Source: a virus
Direction: 5' to 3' (one strand)
DNA length: 60,656 bases
Virus record (IMG/VR): IMGVR_UViG_3300049002_000003
Span: 1-60,656 of that record
Below are positions 9,209 to 17,342 of the stretch, piece after piece. Numbering within the stretch: the first letter of the stretch is position 1; each line of letters opens with the position of its first letter. The notes under the pieces were generated by a model. It was not told the origin of the DNA, ran no database searches, and worked only from the letters and a program-made list of their open reading frames with translations. The position numbers and the translations under genes are program-made.

Positions 9209-9562
9209 CTAGAACGGACCGTGCACTTCGACTGTCGTACCGGCTGCGAAGCCGGTATTGGTGAGGGTGACGAGACCGGTGATCGGGTCGCGATGCCGAG
9301 CCGCGTCAATCACGGTAGCCCGCAAACCGGTCGTGATTGGGGTAGTGACGACCACGTCGGCCCAACTTGCCGACGCGGTAGCGCCAGGCGGCAATTGGGA
9401 GTTCGGGTCATCGATGGTTGTGACGAGCGGAGTAGCGGTGGTGTTGGACGTCCGGATGAGGTACCGACCGACCTGCTGAACCGCGATGGTGTCGGATGCG
9501 GTGAGCGCCTGCGGAACAGGAGTCTGCCCGTAGCCTGGCGCGAGAACTGGGATGGCGGTCAT
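9209..9562 (-). CDS. hypothetical structural protein next to major tail protein
   Basis: It has 117 residues and is Thr-, Pro- and Val-rich with an alternating beta pattern (for example GRYLIRTSNTTATPLVTTID). There is no signal peptide or membrane segment. The ATG overlaps the major tail protein stop as ATGA, so the pair is coupled. Between the tail tube and tail chaperones this could be a tail-tube decoration or a small head/tail protein. I do not recognise the family. Confidence 0.7.
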   Translation of the reverse strand: MTAIPVLAPGYGQTPVPQALTASDTIAVQQVGRYLIRTSNTTATPLVTTIDDPNSQLPPGATASASWADVVVTTPITTGLRATVIDAARHRDPITGLVTLTNTGFAAGTTVEVHGPF

Positions 9563-10104
9563 GAGATCGCCGTCGCAGTCTCGTTCAGGATGAAGTCGTA
9601 CAGCGCATCCGTCTTGCCGGCTTCGAGTGAGCCGAGCGCAGTGCCCTTCGCGCCCGTGAGCCAGAATGCGCCATCCGACAGCTCACCAGACACACCGTCC
9701 GAAGCGCGCGGCCGGTAGAGCTTCGCGTGGAAGTCACCGCCGTTGTCCGAGATGGACTGGCCTTCGGCCTTGAAGTACGGCCGAGCGTCGGTGACCTTCT
9801 TGGTGTAGGTCGTGATCTGGTTGGGGGTAGTCCCGGTGGTAAGGCTCCCGCCACCATTCAGGACCGAGTAGGCCGCGATGGAGATACCACCGGCTTCCAA
9901 CTCCCAGTTGATCGCCGGACCCTTGCCGCGAACCGCGACGACACGGTCATCGCCGCGCAGTTCCTCGAAGTCCTCAGCTTCCTCGAATGTGAACGTCCGG
10001 CTGTTCGGCAGGTCGACCAGCGACCCTGGTGTGGTGTAGGGCGGCGGCAGCGACTTGAGCCCAACATCACGCATGCCGTACGGCAGCGCGAGATCCCACG
10101 CCAT
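9559..10104 (-). CDS. major tail (tube) protein
   Basis: The protein has 181 residues with a strong AAGGAGGG site before the ATG. The start WDLALPYGMRDVGLKSLPPP and the later phrase LRGDDRVVAVRGKGPAINWELEAGGIS are typical of siphovirus tail-tube subunits from actinophages. The C-terminal half contains the strand-rich stretch FKAEGQSISDNGGDFHAKLY. It sits between the connector genes and the tail chaperones, the canonical position. It should polymerise in hexameric rings around the tape measure. Confidence 0.9.
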   Translation of the reverse strand: MAWDLALPYGMRDVGLKSLPPPYTTPGSLVDLPNSRTFTFEEAEDFEELRGDDRVVAVRGKGPAINWELEAGGISIAAYSVLNGGGSLTTGTTPNQITTYTKKVTDARPYFKAEGQSISDNGGDFHAKLYRPRASDGVSGELSDGAFWLTGAKGTALGSLEAGKTDALYDFILNETATAIS

Positions 10105-10306
10105 TGGTTCCCTCCTTCAGTCCTGGGGTGTCTCGAAGGAACCTGGTAGCCACCAGACTCCCGGTCGTACAGTCGAACTCATGCAGGACTACTACGCCTG
10201 GACGCTTCCCGCATAGCTCGCTTCGGCACGCCACCTCGATGGTTGGACGTCCGTCTACTTCAGACAGTCGTCCGTGCATCCTGTGTGCGCACCGAAGATC
10301 GGTCAC
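10067..10306 (-). CDS. small zinc-finger-like protein
   Basis: The protein has 79 residues and a GTG start overlapping the upstream stop (GTGA). Four potential metal ligands stand in LRCAHRMHG and CRSELCGKRPG, followed by GVVVLHEFDCTTGSLVATRFLRD. This layout occurs in many small actinophage proteins of unknown role. The last 38 bases overlap the major tail gene, an unusually long overlap, so the C-terminal 12 residues are less certain. Confidence 0.7.
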   Translation of the reverse strand: MTDLRCAHRMHGRLSEVDGRPTIEVACRSELCGKRPGVVVLHEFDCTTGSLVATRFLRDTPGLKEGTNGVGSRAAVRHA

Positions 10307-10680
10307 TTCCGGATGACTCGGTTGCGCTGAGCCGGAGTGTCGCCGTCCTGCGCTTCGACTACGTCACCGGGGTGAGTCGGGTCGGTCGCCTCAGCAACCG
10401 TCTCGCCAGTGTCAGCAGTGAGGGTGAAGTGTCCCTCGCGCCGCAGCATCTCCTCAAGCGCCGGATCGACGTCCATGATCATGGTGTACCCATTGAATGG
10501 GCCCCAAATCAGGTCACGCTTCGGGTTGAGATGCCCTACCATCGCATCCTGTCGGATCATCCATTCCTGGCTACCCGGCAGTTCGACGTCTAGTGGCTCA
10601 ACGCCCTTGATGCGCAGATCATCTTCCGTCAGCGCCCGGTACATTGAGAGCCCAACGTACTTGACCGCCATCTTCGCCAT
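10303..10680 (-). CDS. hypothetical protein of the head-tail region
   Basis: The protein has 125 residues behind a very good GGAGAGGAGGGG site. It is acidic at the C-terminus, and the N-terminus reads KYVGLSMYRALTEDDLRIKG. There is no membrane segment or motif I can name. Its place between the tail terminator and the tail tube suggests a connector or tail-completion accessory protein; that is inference from order only. Confidence 0.7.
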   Translation of the reverse strand: MAKMAVKYVGLSMYRALTEDDLRIKGVEPLDVELPGSQEWMIRQDAMVGHLNPKRDLIWGPFNGYTMIMDVDPALEEMLRREGHFTLTADTGETVAEATDPTHPGDVVEAQDGDTPAQRNRVIRK

Positions 10681-10709
10681 TGCCCCTCCTCTCCTTGGTC
10701 ATCCAAATC

Positions 10710-11126
10710 CTACCGGCGTGCCGTGATTCGGTAGGAGCCGTAGCGAGTTGCCGTCTTGAAGCCGTCATCGAACTGGTCGCCGGAGTCGCCTTCCCAACGG
10801 CATTCAATAAGTGTCCCTTCAGGACGGACGACCGGAAGATCACGCGGCAAGACAGCGCGTAGCCGATCGAGCCCAGCGCCGATGACGTTCTCGAAGGAGC
10901 CCTGCTCGTCATGGATCCAAATCCAATATGGCAGCCTGGCAACCTTCGAGCCGGCTCCCGCCAGAGCCTCAGTCGACGGCAGAGCGCGGATGACGATGAA
11001 CGGCGGCACCATATCCGTCGCCTCAGGCAGGTTGACCGAGCCGGCCGAGAACACCTTGGCCGAGCCGCCTATCAACGTCATGAGCGCAGCATCTCCAGTA
11101 ATCGTCTCGTACAGCCACTTACGCAA
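10710..11126 (-). CDS. tail terminator / tail completion protein (DUF3168-like)
   Basis: The protein has 138 residues from a TTG at 11126, which follows GGAGGAGG at good spacing. An upstream TTG at 11153 would add nine residues and overlap the previous gene more deeply. The N-terminal RKWLYETITGDAALMTLIGG and the later IRALPSTEA and PYWIWIHDEQGSF resemble the small alpha/beta tail-terminator family (lambda gpU, DUF3168). The order connector, stopper, gp10-like, terminator, tube is exactly the usual one. Confidence 0.75.
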   Translation of the reverse strand: MRKWLYETITGDAALMTLIGGSAKVFSAGSVNLPEATDMVPPFIVIRALPSTEALAGAGSKVARLPYWIWIHDEQGSFENVIGAGLDRLRAVLPRDLPVVRPEGTLIECRWEGDSGDQFDDGFKTATRYGSYRITARR

Positions 11127-11496
11127 CGCTGCCTCCTCCAAGCGTGTTGTCAACGAAGATGAGGCGAGCCGCCAGCTTCATGTACTGCGGCGCCAAGACT
11201 TCAATACTCGGGATAATGACCGCATACGCGCCACTGAACCGAACCTCCAAGAAGATGCCATAGAAGACGCCGTGCGCGAGGATCACCACAGCTTCCTCGC
11301 CGCCATTTCGTATCTCCGGCCTAGCCGTCAGGCTGTTCCTGGCGTTGCTAGTTCGGTCGGTCCATGGCGCAGTCTCCTTGATGTGCTTCTCGGCTCGCGG
11401 CGCGAACGCATGCGCAGACACGGCCATCCGCTTCATGACATACGGGTCGAGTCGCTTGAGGTTGAGCGGTAGCTCGCCAGACCAAGTGATCCCCAT
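11119..11496 (-). CDS. HK97 gp10-like tail completion / neck protein
   Basis: The protein has 125 residues. It begins with a helix (LKRLDPYVMKRMAVSAHAFA), then APWTDRTSNARNSLTA, then ILAHGVFYGIFLEV. That is the hallmark of HK97-gp10-like proteins, which have a conserved W-x-[DN]-x-T-x-x-A-R motif. It acts at the head-tail joint. It overlaps the terminator gene by 8 bases. Confidence 0.8.
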   Translation of the reverse strand: MGITWSGELPLNLKRLDPYVMKRMAVSAHAFAPRAEKHIKETAPWTDRTSNARNSLTARPEIRNGGEEAVVILAHGVFYGIFLEVRFSGAYAVIIPSIEVLAPQYMKLAARLIFVDNTLGGGSVA

Positions 11497-11498
11497 AA

Positions 11499-11864
11499 CT
11501 ACCGCCCATACCCAACGTCTGCGCGGGTAGCGTCCACACGGGCGGGATAGACGAACAGCACCTCATACCGGACGCCACCATACGAGAACGTGTCGCCGTT
11601 CACGACGTCTAGGTCTGGCATAGCCACGAGCGAGAACACGGGCTGTACCTCGCGCCCATCGGCGGATTGCCTAATGGGCAATTGCGTGTTTGCGGCCACA
11701 AGCCGGATGCGCTGTACCGCGAGCACAACCGCTGTCCCGCGCACCTTGCCGCCGGACCCATCGGACACCAGCGGCCGGCGCGAGAACGCGACGTCCAATG
11801 GCTCGGCATCCATGAACGTCTTGGTGTTGAGGGTCCGGATGTAAACCTCAGCGTCACTCGGCAT
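11499..11864 (-). CDS. head-tail closure (stopper) protein
   Basis: The protein has 121 residues and is beta-rich (RGTAVVLAVQRIRLVAANTQ; FSYGGVRYEVLFVYPARVD). The closing stretch with GD-x-F-x-x-x-G-x-x-Y-E-V is typical of SPP1 gp16 / HK97-type head-closure proteins. The start overlaps the adaptor stop as TAATG. The assignment rests on this pattern plus synteny. Confidence 0.7.
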   Translation of the reverse strand: MPSDAEVYIRTLNTKTFMDAEPLDVAFSRRPLVSDGSGGKVRGTAVVLAVQRIRLVAANTQLPIRQSADGREVQPVFSLVAMPDLDVVNGDTFSYGGVRYEVLFVYPARVDATRADVGYGR

Positions 11865-12175
11865 TACGCACGCTCGATTGCGCGTGTGACGGTGAAGCCG
11901 CCTGCGTTAGCGTTGGCGTCGGTCGACTGCTTGTCGAACTCCTTCGCCATCTTGAGCGCGTTGTCTGACAGCGAGCTCATCTTGCGGCTCGCTCCGGCCT
12001 CTGTGGTGTCGACTAGCTGCGCGTAGCGCGCTGCCTTCATGCGCCAGACCGAAGCCGCAGCCGAGAACAGATCGGGCGCTCCAGCGATGACGTCAGACAG
12101 GAATGCATCACCGTAGATGACATCGGTCTGCTCATCGATGTAGTGCCGCAGAGTAACGACGTCGCTGAGCGTCAT
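11864..12175 (-). CDS. head-tail connector (adaptor) protein
   Basis: The protein has 103 residues and is all-helical: TLSDVVTLRHYIDEQTDV followed by DLFSAAASVWRMKAARYAQL. The latter is the typical helix of the adaptor family, with tryptophan in a hydrophobic face. It ends RKMSSLSDNALKMAKEFDKQ. The ATG at 12175 overlaps the previous stop as ATGA; the longer reading upstream is noise. It should dock on the portal. Confidence 0.75.
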   Translation of the reverse strand: MTLSDVVTLRHYIDEQTDVIYGDAFLSDVIAGAPDLFSAAASVWRMKAARYAQLVDTTEAGASRKMSSLSDNALKMAKEFDKQSTDANANAGGFTVTRAIERA

Positions 12176-12465
12176 ACCACCCTCACAGTCCCGTACTTGC
12201 GCGGCAGGATCTCTGGCGAGTCGGTCACTCTGGCCCAGATCTGGTAGTGCCCCAAGGCAACCGACGTCGTGTCCCAGACCGCAGACGTCCGAGCTACGTT
12301 GGTTCCTAGCGTCGGCCACGTTGCGGCGAGCCAAACCGCAGGCTGCGAGTCGACGTCAGCGCTGACGCCGATCTCAACCACGCCAGACGTCAAGTCGTCT
12401 GGCGAGTCAATGATCACGGCAAGGAACTCCTTCGTGCCCTTTGGGATCTCAAAGGGAGTCGCCAT
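12172..12465 (-). CDS. small beta-sandwich structural protein
   Basis: The protein has 97 residues and consists of alternating strands (FLAVIIDSPDDLTSG, VVEIGVSADVDSQPAVWLAA, GHYQIWARVTDSPEILP), an Ig- or FN3-like single domain. A GGAGGGATAG ribosome binding site precedes the ATG. The short overlap with the LamG fibre gene suggests co-expression with it. A head or fibre decoration role is inferred. Confidence 0.7.
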   Translation of the reverse strand: MATPFEIPKGTKEFLAVIIDSPDDLTSGVVEIGVSADVDSQPAVWLAATWPTLGTNVARTSAVWDTTSVALGHYQIWARVTDSPEILPRKYGTVRVV

Positions 12466-14032
12466 CTATCCCTCCACCTTTGATTGGCTGTCGGATGCTG
12501 CCGGTAAGCCTATCCACGGGAAGGCTGCCGCTGACCTGCTCCGGTAGTCCACCACTGTGAATCGTGATGTCGCGGAAGACCGATGAGCCGAATGGTTCAT
12601 CGAGCGCATGCGCTAGCTCAACCGTTGGCGCGCTCGCTCGCTTCGAGCCAACTCCAGAGCGACCATCTGCCCCGACCAGCACCCGAGTCGCCGCAGAGGC
12701 AAATCTGAGGCCGGCTGCGGCGTCGCGAGCGTTTGGAGCGGACAGCACAGACCGCAATACCAGCTTCGATCCCAAAGGCCGCTCGCTCACGCCCAATAGC
12801 TCGACTGTAGCTCTAGCAGAAGTCTTGGATATCGCTGTGCTTTCGGTCGCTCGTACGCCTGAGGCGGTAGCTCCACCACGGACGTTCGCTGCGGTCGGCT
12901 GATCGGCCGCGCCGACAGCGCTTGACGTCGCTCCAGTAGCGGACTTGAAGCCGGCAGGCCTGTCCGCGCTCGAAGCCGGCTCGACCTGCGCCTTGCTGTA
13001 CGACTTTGTCCCAATTCCGGTCCGTCCGTCCGCAGCGGCCGGCTCTACGTTCGCTTGGCTCGCTGTCCGGAACGACGTAGGCAGGTCGGCTATGCGTCCT
13101 GTAGTGGACGTAGCGGCTGCCGAACCCTTCGCTCCGGTAGGACGCTCGGATCCAACCGGCGCATCCTGTGTGGTCTTGCTAGCGGCCTTCGCGCCACCTA
13201 GCGCGTCCGAAGCTAGGCCGTCAGTCTCGGTTCCGTGGGTATGATCCTCGACTGCCGCCGCTGTATAGCCGTAGCTCTGAAACGGCGGGAACCGCAGAGT
13301 TGGGTTCGGTCCGGCGCCAGGCCAGAACGTCGGACTGCCCCAATTCGGAGACGAACCTTGTGTCAGAGGAGACGAAGTCGCAGCAATTGACGTCCCACTA
13401 ATAGCAGACTGGTTGGCCCCATTACCAGTTCGGTCCGGAACTGGCGTTGCTACGCTTGCCTGGTCTAGCACCCACATTGCGGTCGGGGTAAGAGCGTCCC
13501 AATTCGCCAAAGAAAGCGGCAGAGTGTCCATTTGAGCATTACTCAAAGCAGTTGGGAAGAACGCAACCACGTCGATGTCGCCAATGAAGAAGTCACCGAC
13601 CACGTTCCCAATCGTGACCGAGCCGCCGGTGATCCCAATCGAGTCAGCCTGCGACGTAGCCGCGACTCGGGTCCAGACTCCGGTGTTGAACACGTAGTAA
13701 TGCAGGTTCACAGTGTTGGTGCCAGTCGCCTTCGAGGCCGCAATCAGGACCCAACCGTCCGCAGCAAGAACTTTCGGCGTATCAGTCGCAGAATCTTGCG
13801 ACGACGCGAAGTCGTACCAAAGCGCATTGTTGGTTGCGTGCGCGGTAGGGGAGATATCCAAAAATGACTCTGGAACGGTCCCGCCGGTCTGGACGCGACA
13901 GACGGGACCATTCCAGTTGGTGTTGTTGCCGCGCTTGACAACCGCCACCATCGTGCCGAACAGCCAGTTGGCAATGGGGGATGACGCCGTCATCGTGATG
14001 ACGTCGGACGTCCCATTGAACGAGCGTGCCAC
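12449..14032 (-). CDS. LamG-like fibre protein with eleven 20-residue repeats
   Basis: The protein has 527 residues from a GTG at 14032; an upstream ATG at 14098 would overlap the previous gene and reads as noise. Residues 1-200 follow the LamG/concanavalin jelly-roll scheme: ARSFNGTSDVITMTASS at the start, then VVKRGNN, LHYYVFNTGVWTRVA and GDFFIGDIDVVAFFPTALS. Residues about 275-490 carry eleven degenerate 20-residue units anchored by Ser/Ala-Asp/Glu-Arg-Pro-x-Gly-x-Lys-like motifs (SERPTGAK, ADRPAGFK, SERPLGSK). This gives a sugar-binding head plus a repetitive stalk. The position between capsid and connectors suggests a head or neck fibre; that is inference. Confidence 0.78.
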   Translation of the reverse strand: MARSFNGTSDVITMTASSPIANWLFGTMVAVVKRGNNTNWNGPVCRVQTGGTVPESFLDISPTAHATNNALWYDFASSQDSATDTPKVLAADGWVLIAASKATGTNTVNLHYYVFNTGVWTRVAATSQADSIGITGGSVTIGNVVGDFFIGDIDVVAFFPTALSNAQMDTLPLSLANWDALTPTAMWVLDQASVATPVPDRTGNGANQSAISGTSIAATSSPLTQGSSPNWGSPTFWPGAGPNPTLRFPPFQSYGYTAAAVEDHTHGTETDGLASDALGGAKAASKTTQDAPVGSERPTGAKGSAAATSTTGRIADLPTSFRTASQANVEPAAADGRTGIGTKSYSKAQVEPASSADRPAGFKSATGATSSAVGAADQPTAANVRGGATASGVRATESTAISKTSARATVELLGVSERPLGSKLVLRSVLSAPNARDAAAGLRFASAATRVLVGADGRSGVGSKRASAPTVELAHALDEPFGSSVFRDITIHSGGLPEQVSGSLPVDRLTGSIRQPIKGGGIDGDSL

Positions 14033-14045
14033 GACCGGCCTACCG

Positions 14046-14633
14046 CTAGTTCTTCGCTGACAGTTCGTACTGCCGAACGCGGACCTGGTTGCCGGCATTC
14101 GAGATGGAGAACGCCGCGAACACGTCGATGGTGTTCGACACAGTGGTGTCGAAGCCGGTACCTTGAGCCGGCGTGGTGTTTGGTAGCAGAAGCGTGTTCA
14201 GAGTCAGCGCGGCCGAGTCGGCAGCCGCCGTCATGGCGACGGCCTGCGAGACGATCTTGCCCTGCCCCATGAGCTTGCCGAGCGTGCCGGCGCCATTCGC
14301 TTGACAGGTGACGTCGATCTCCAACCAGAACGGCAGAGCAGTGTGCGCTGTCGTCGGCATGTTGATCGCGCCGGACGTCCACGCGATCACCGCGCCGACC
14401 ATCAGCTGGAACGTGACTGTGCCAGGAGTCGTCACGATGTTCGACAGGTCTCCCAGGAGCTTCGCGAACAGATGCTTGCCGGGTACGAAGAACCCAGGCG
14501 GCACGGTGATCTTGGCCTTGCTTGCCGCATCGGTGGTAGCGCCGAAGATGGACTTCGCTGTCGTGAAGGTGTTGAGCGCCGGACCATCGACGTCCAGCGA
14601 CATCAACTGTTCGTGCCAGGTCTGGATTCCCAT
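14046..14633 (-). CDS. hypothetical structural protein
   Basis: The protein has 195 residues after a GAGGGGACGAC site. It is beta-rich (KAKITVPPGFFVPGKHL, TVTFQLMVGAVIAWTSG, TLNTLLLPNTTPAQG) and ends in SNTIDVFAAFSISNAGN followed by RVRQYELSAKN, a common jelly-roll closing strand. Domains of this sort are often trimeric capsid or fibre components. I do not recognise a named family. It lies between the secreted beta-helix gene and the LamG fibre gene. Confidence 0.72.
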   Translation of the reverse strand: MGIQTWHEQLMSLDVDGPALNTFTTAKSIFGATTDAASKAKITVPPGFFVPGKHLFAKLLGDLSNIVTTPGTVTFQLMVGAVIAWTSGAINMPTTAHTALPFWLEIDVTCQANGAGTLGKLMGQGKIVSQAVAMTAAADSAALTLNTLLLPNTTPAQGTGFDTTVSNTIDVFAAFSISNAGNQVRVRQYELSAKN

Positions 14634-14642
14634 GTCGTCCCC

Positions 14643-16049
14643 TCAGAACGCGACCGGTGAGCCATTCACCGTGTTGTCAGACTGCGACGTCGGCGTGCGA
14701 GCGTTGTACGCAAGCCCTGGGCTGTTGCCGAGTGGCGTGGGCGAGTCGAAGACGTTGCCCTCCACAACCCACGGCCCTTGCGTCAGGTTGGTGTTCGTGC
14801 TCGACAGCACGCCGATGTTGTATCGCACCAAGCGGTTGTTCCGGATGGTGTGGTTCTTCGTCGTCGCGCAAGCGTCACACTGGCCGATGTTGTCGTTGTA
14901 GAGGCCGATGTCATTGTTCACGACGGTGCCGCCCGACCGGACGCCATCGATGTAGTTCGCTTCGTACACGGTGTTGGAGCCGTGCCCGTTCTCGTTGATC
15001 ACGTCGGTGTGGTCGCCGGAGTTGGAACAGATCCCGCGCAGATCGTTGTGCCGGACGACTGTTCCTGCCTCGCCTAGCTCCAACTCGGATGCCACCAGCA
15101 CGTTGGCGCCGGAGACGCGCGAGTCTTCGAGCACGAACGGCACGTAGCTCAGGAGACCCTTGTCAGAGCAGTGGTTGTCGGTCCGGATGCCGTCTGCGGA
15201 GAGTAAGCCGGCGGGCTGGAGGTTGCTCGACTTGATCGTCAGGTGCGGCCCGTCGTTCTCGACCTGGATGAACCTGCTGTTGTCCGGTGTCGGCGCGCCG
15301 ACGTCACCCTGTACCCAGTCGCTCGTGAGCTCCACCCAGACGTCCGTCAGGGCCGAGCTTCCGCACCCGCAGCCGAACCGGAAGCCGCCGGTCACTAGCT
15401 TGCGGTCGAGTAGGAACGGATCAGCTTGCGTCCCAGTGCCGGTCCACGGCGCGCCGAAGTCGCCTGGCTCGGCCAGCCGGCCGCCCGGAATCGTGCCTGT
15501 CGTGGTTGTCTGTAGCCCAACCGATCCCGGAGCCGGCCAGATCAAGCCGCTCGGCGGCTCGGTAGTGGTCGGAGCCGGCGTGGTCGTGACGGGAGCGGTA
15601 GTCGTCGGGGGTGCGGCCGTTGTTGTGGGAGGGGTGGAGCTAGGCGGCACCGTGGGCTCAGGAGCGGACGCCAGGTAGCTGAAGGTCACGCTCCGCGACG
15701 CGAAGATGGTTCCGGCTGAGGTGAACACCCGGATGCGGAAGGTGGTAGCCGTGAACGTGTCAGCGTCGATCGCTCCAACCACGACTGTGCCCGTGATCGG
15801 CGCCTTCGCTGTCGCCAAGACCGACGTCGGCACGCGGCCGAGCCCATGCGGCACACCGAGGCAGTAACCGCTGCTGTTTGTCGTACAGGTCTTCGCGCCG
15901 AAGTCCGAAGTAGACACTGGTGCGGCTGCGGCGGATGGAGCGACACGGACGGGAGGGTTCCGCGAGACTAGCACTCCAGTCGTGGCGAGTCCAACGCTGG
16001 CCAGAACTGCGGCAGCAGCGGCGATCAGCTTGCGTCTCGCGTCGAGCAT
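14643..16049 (-). CDS. exported right-handed beta-helix protein with Pro/Thr linker
   Basis: The protein has 468 residues. Residues 1-40 are a classical signal sequence: basic MLDARRK, then a hydrophobic run and Ala-rich end. A compact domain (about 45-128) follows, then a linker almost entirely of Pro, Thr and Ala (about 130-165). Residues 200-460 have the regular Asn/Val/Ile ladder of pectate-lyase-type beta-helices (VRHNDLRGICSNSGDHTDV, IRNNRLVRYNIGVLSS). A signal peptide inside the virion operon is odd. It may be secreted to alter the host surface, or the segment may serve in assembly. The catalytic target is unknown. Confidence 0.8.
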   Translation of the reverse strand: MLDARRKLIAAAAAVLASVGLATTGVLVSRNPPVRVAPSAAAAPVSTSDFGAKTCTTNSSGYCLGVPHGLGRVPTSVLATAKAPITGTVVVGAIDADTFTATTFRIRVFTSAGTIFASRSVTFSYLASAPEPTVPPSSTPPTTTAAPPTTTAPVTTTPAPTTTEPPSGLIWPAPGSVGLQTTTTGTIPGGRLAEPGDFGAPWTGTGTQADPFLLDRKLVTGGFRFGCGCGSSALTDVWVELTSDWVQGDVGAPTPDNSRFIQVENDGPHLTIKSSNLQPAGLLSADGIRTDNHCSDKGLLSYVPFVLEDSRVSGANVLVASELELGEAGTVVRHNDLRGICSNSGDHTDVINENGHGSNTVYEANYIDGVRSGGTVVNNDIGLYNDNIGQCDACATTKNHTIRNNRLVRYNIGVLSSTNTNLTQGPWVVEGNVFDSPTPLGNSPGLAYNARTPTSQSDNTVNGSPVAF

Positions 16050-16060
16050 GTCTGTCCTTT

Positions 16061-16699
16061 CTAGACGGACGTCACCGACAGCGTGTCAGATGACATGTTG
16101 TACGTGCCCTGTCCGGTGTAGACCTCAGGCACGATGGTCTGAAACTCGCCATCGCCGGCAGCTGTGATGTCGATTGCCGAGCCGCCGAGCGTTGCGCTGA
16201 CCTCGAAGACGTCTGTGGTGAGACCAGTAGCGATGACGAAGTAGATGGTACCGACTGTCAGTCCAGTGGGGAGACCTGCGCCGGATGACGCCCAGAACAC
16301 CACCTGGTTGCCGACGGACAGGCCGTGCGCCGCAGAGTCGATGGTGTTGGCCGTAATATCAGCCGGGTCCACGACCGAGAACTGCCGGCGCGCGCCGCCA
16401 CCGGCCGGCCCCATGCCGAGGAAGTTGCCAACCGTCACGGCGTCCCAACGGCCGACCCAAGCGACAGTGGTGGATGGAGGGATGTCGAAGGTCTGCCCCG
16501 CGCTGCTGGCCTTCGTACGCGGCGAGCCGGACGCGGCAGCGTACGCCGCAGCCTTCCGTGCATACGCTGGCGAGCCGCCCGTGAGTTCGTTCGCTCCGGT
16601 CGCGCTGTACGCGGTGTGCAGCGACCAGAACTTGATACCGTTCGTCTGCGACTCGTCCAGCGCGTCCAGCATCAGGCCGATGGCGAAGTCAGTGAGCAT
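16061..16699 (-). CDS. putative head decoration / fibre protein
   Basis: The protein has 212 residues with a GGAGCC site before ATG. The N-terminus (DFAIGLMLDALDES, then SLHTAYSATGANELTGGSPAYARKA) is typical of a capsid-adjacent protein widespread in actinophages. The middle has NTIDSAAHGLSVGNQVVFWA and LPTGLTVGTIYFV, a beta-repeat of tail-fibre or carbohydrate-module type. The role is inferred from position after the capsid genes. Confidence 0.72.
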   Translation of the reverse strand: MLTDFAIGLMLDALDESQTNGIKFWSLHTAYSATGANELTGGSPAYARKAAAYAAASGSPRTKASSAGQTFDIPPSTTVAWVGRWDAVTVGNFLGMGPAGGGARRQFSVVDPADITANTIDSAAHGLSVGNQVVFWASSGAGLPTGLTVGTIYFVIATGLTTDVFEVSATLGGSAIDITAAGDGEFQTIVPEVYTGQGTYNMSSDTLSVTSV

Positions 16700-16725
16700 T
16701 GGTCAAGGCTCCTGTCCTAAGTAGA

Positions 16726-16765
16726 CAGAAGCGGAGCATCCGGGTCGGGGGACGCTCCGCTTCTG
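16726..16765 (-). terminator. hairpin after SAP-domain gene
   Basis: A perfect 12-bp stem (CAGAAGCGGAGC with its complement) has a 16-nt loop, lying between the SAP-domain gene and the next gene. No long U-tract follows, as is common in high-G+C genomes. It could be a terminator or an mRNA stabiliser. Confidence 0.6.
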
Positions 16766-16777
16766 CCGCTATCGGGT

Positions 16778-17263
16778 CTAGCTGGCGTCGTTGTCCCGCA
16801 GTCGCTGTGCCATCTCGGCCTTCGTGCCGGCCTTGGAGAGCTCACGGTGCCCCAGCTGCGCCTTCAGCTGCGCCGACGACCAGTCCTCGTAGGGGTAGTC
16901 GTCCGACTCCACCACGTCCGACGTCGCGTAGTCGTCTTCTCCGCTGGTGGCCTGTGCGGCGTTCCGGCGCCGCTCCAGCTCAGCCTCCAGAGCTTCGTCC
17001 GACGCCATCGCGACAGCGGCCGCCATGGAGGGAGCGCCGACGTTCGCCGCAAGCCCTGCCGGCGAGAGCCCTGGCGCATCGAGCACGCCGGCCGGCACGC
17101 CGCTCTGCAGGCTCGGCTCGTTGCCCGTCATGTACGGCGGCAGGCTCGGCTCCACGCCGTGGACTTCGTCCAGCCGCCGCACGCGGTTCTCCTGGCCGTT
17201 GTTGTTGAGGAACTCGCGGTCTGCGTCGGACAGCGGCACCGTCTCGTCAATGACCCTGCTCAT
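16778..17263 (-). CDS. SAP-domain capsid-region protein
   Basis: The protein has 161 residues from an ATG after GAGGAG. The last 35 residues (DWSSAQLKAQLGHRELS and GTKAEMAQRLRD) form a clear SAP helix-extended-helix motif with the conserved Gly-Thr-Lys turn. SAP domains usually bind DNA. The middle is Ala-, Pro- and Glu-rich and probably disordered. It follows the major capsid gene and a strong hairpin, so it may be made in lower amounts. A link between capsid and DNA is inferred. Confidence 0.78.
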   Translation of the reverse strand: MSRVIDETVPLSDADREFLNNNGQENRVRRLDEVHGVEPSLPPYMTGNEPSLQSGVPAGVLDAPGLSPAGLAANVGAPSMAAAVAMASDEALEAELERRRNAAQATSGEDDYATSDVVESDDYPYEDWSSAQLKAQLGHRELSKAGTKAEMAQRLRDNDAS

Positions 17264-17293
17264 GTCTGTCTCCTCAGGACTGTCCTCTTCGGA

Positions 17294-17340
17294 CCAAGCC
17301 GGAGCCGGCGGGCACCCAACCTTGGCCGGCTCCGGCTTGG
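17294..17340 (-). terminator. strong hairpin directly after major capsid gene
   Basis: Fifteen bases (CCAAGCCGGAGCCGG) pair perfectly across a 17-nt loop, starting two bases past the capsid stop codon. This is the longest perfect stem I noticed that lies directly behind a gene. It probably ends or attenuates transcription after the capsid gene, or protects the 3' end of its mRNA. Confidence 0.7.
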
Positions 17341-17342
17341 GG

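Noticed and set aside
14033-14098. Longer N-terminus for the LamG fibre gene
   Set aside because: It overlaps the previous gene and reads unlike protein; the GTG at 14032 starts where the domain begins.
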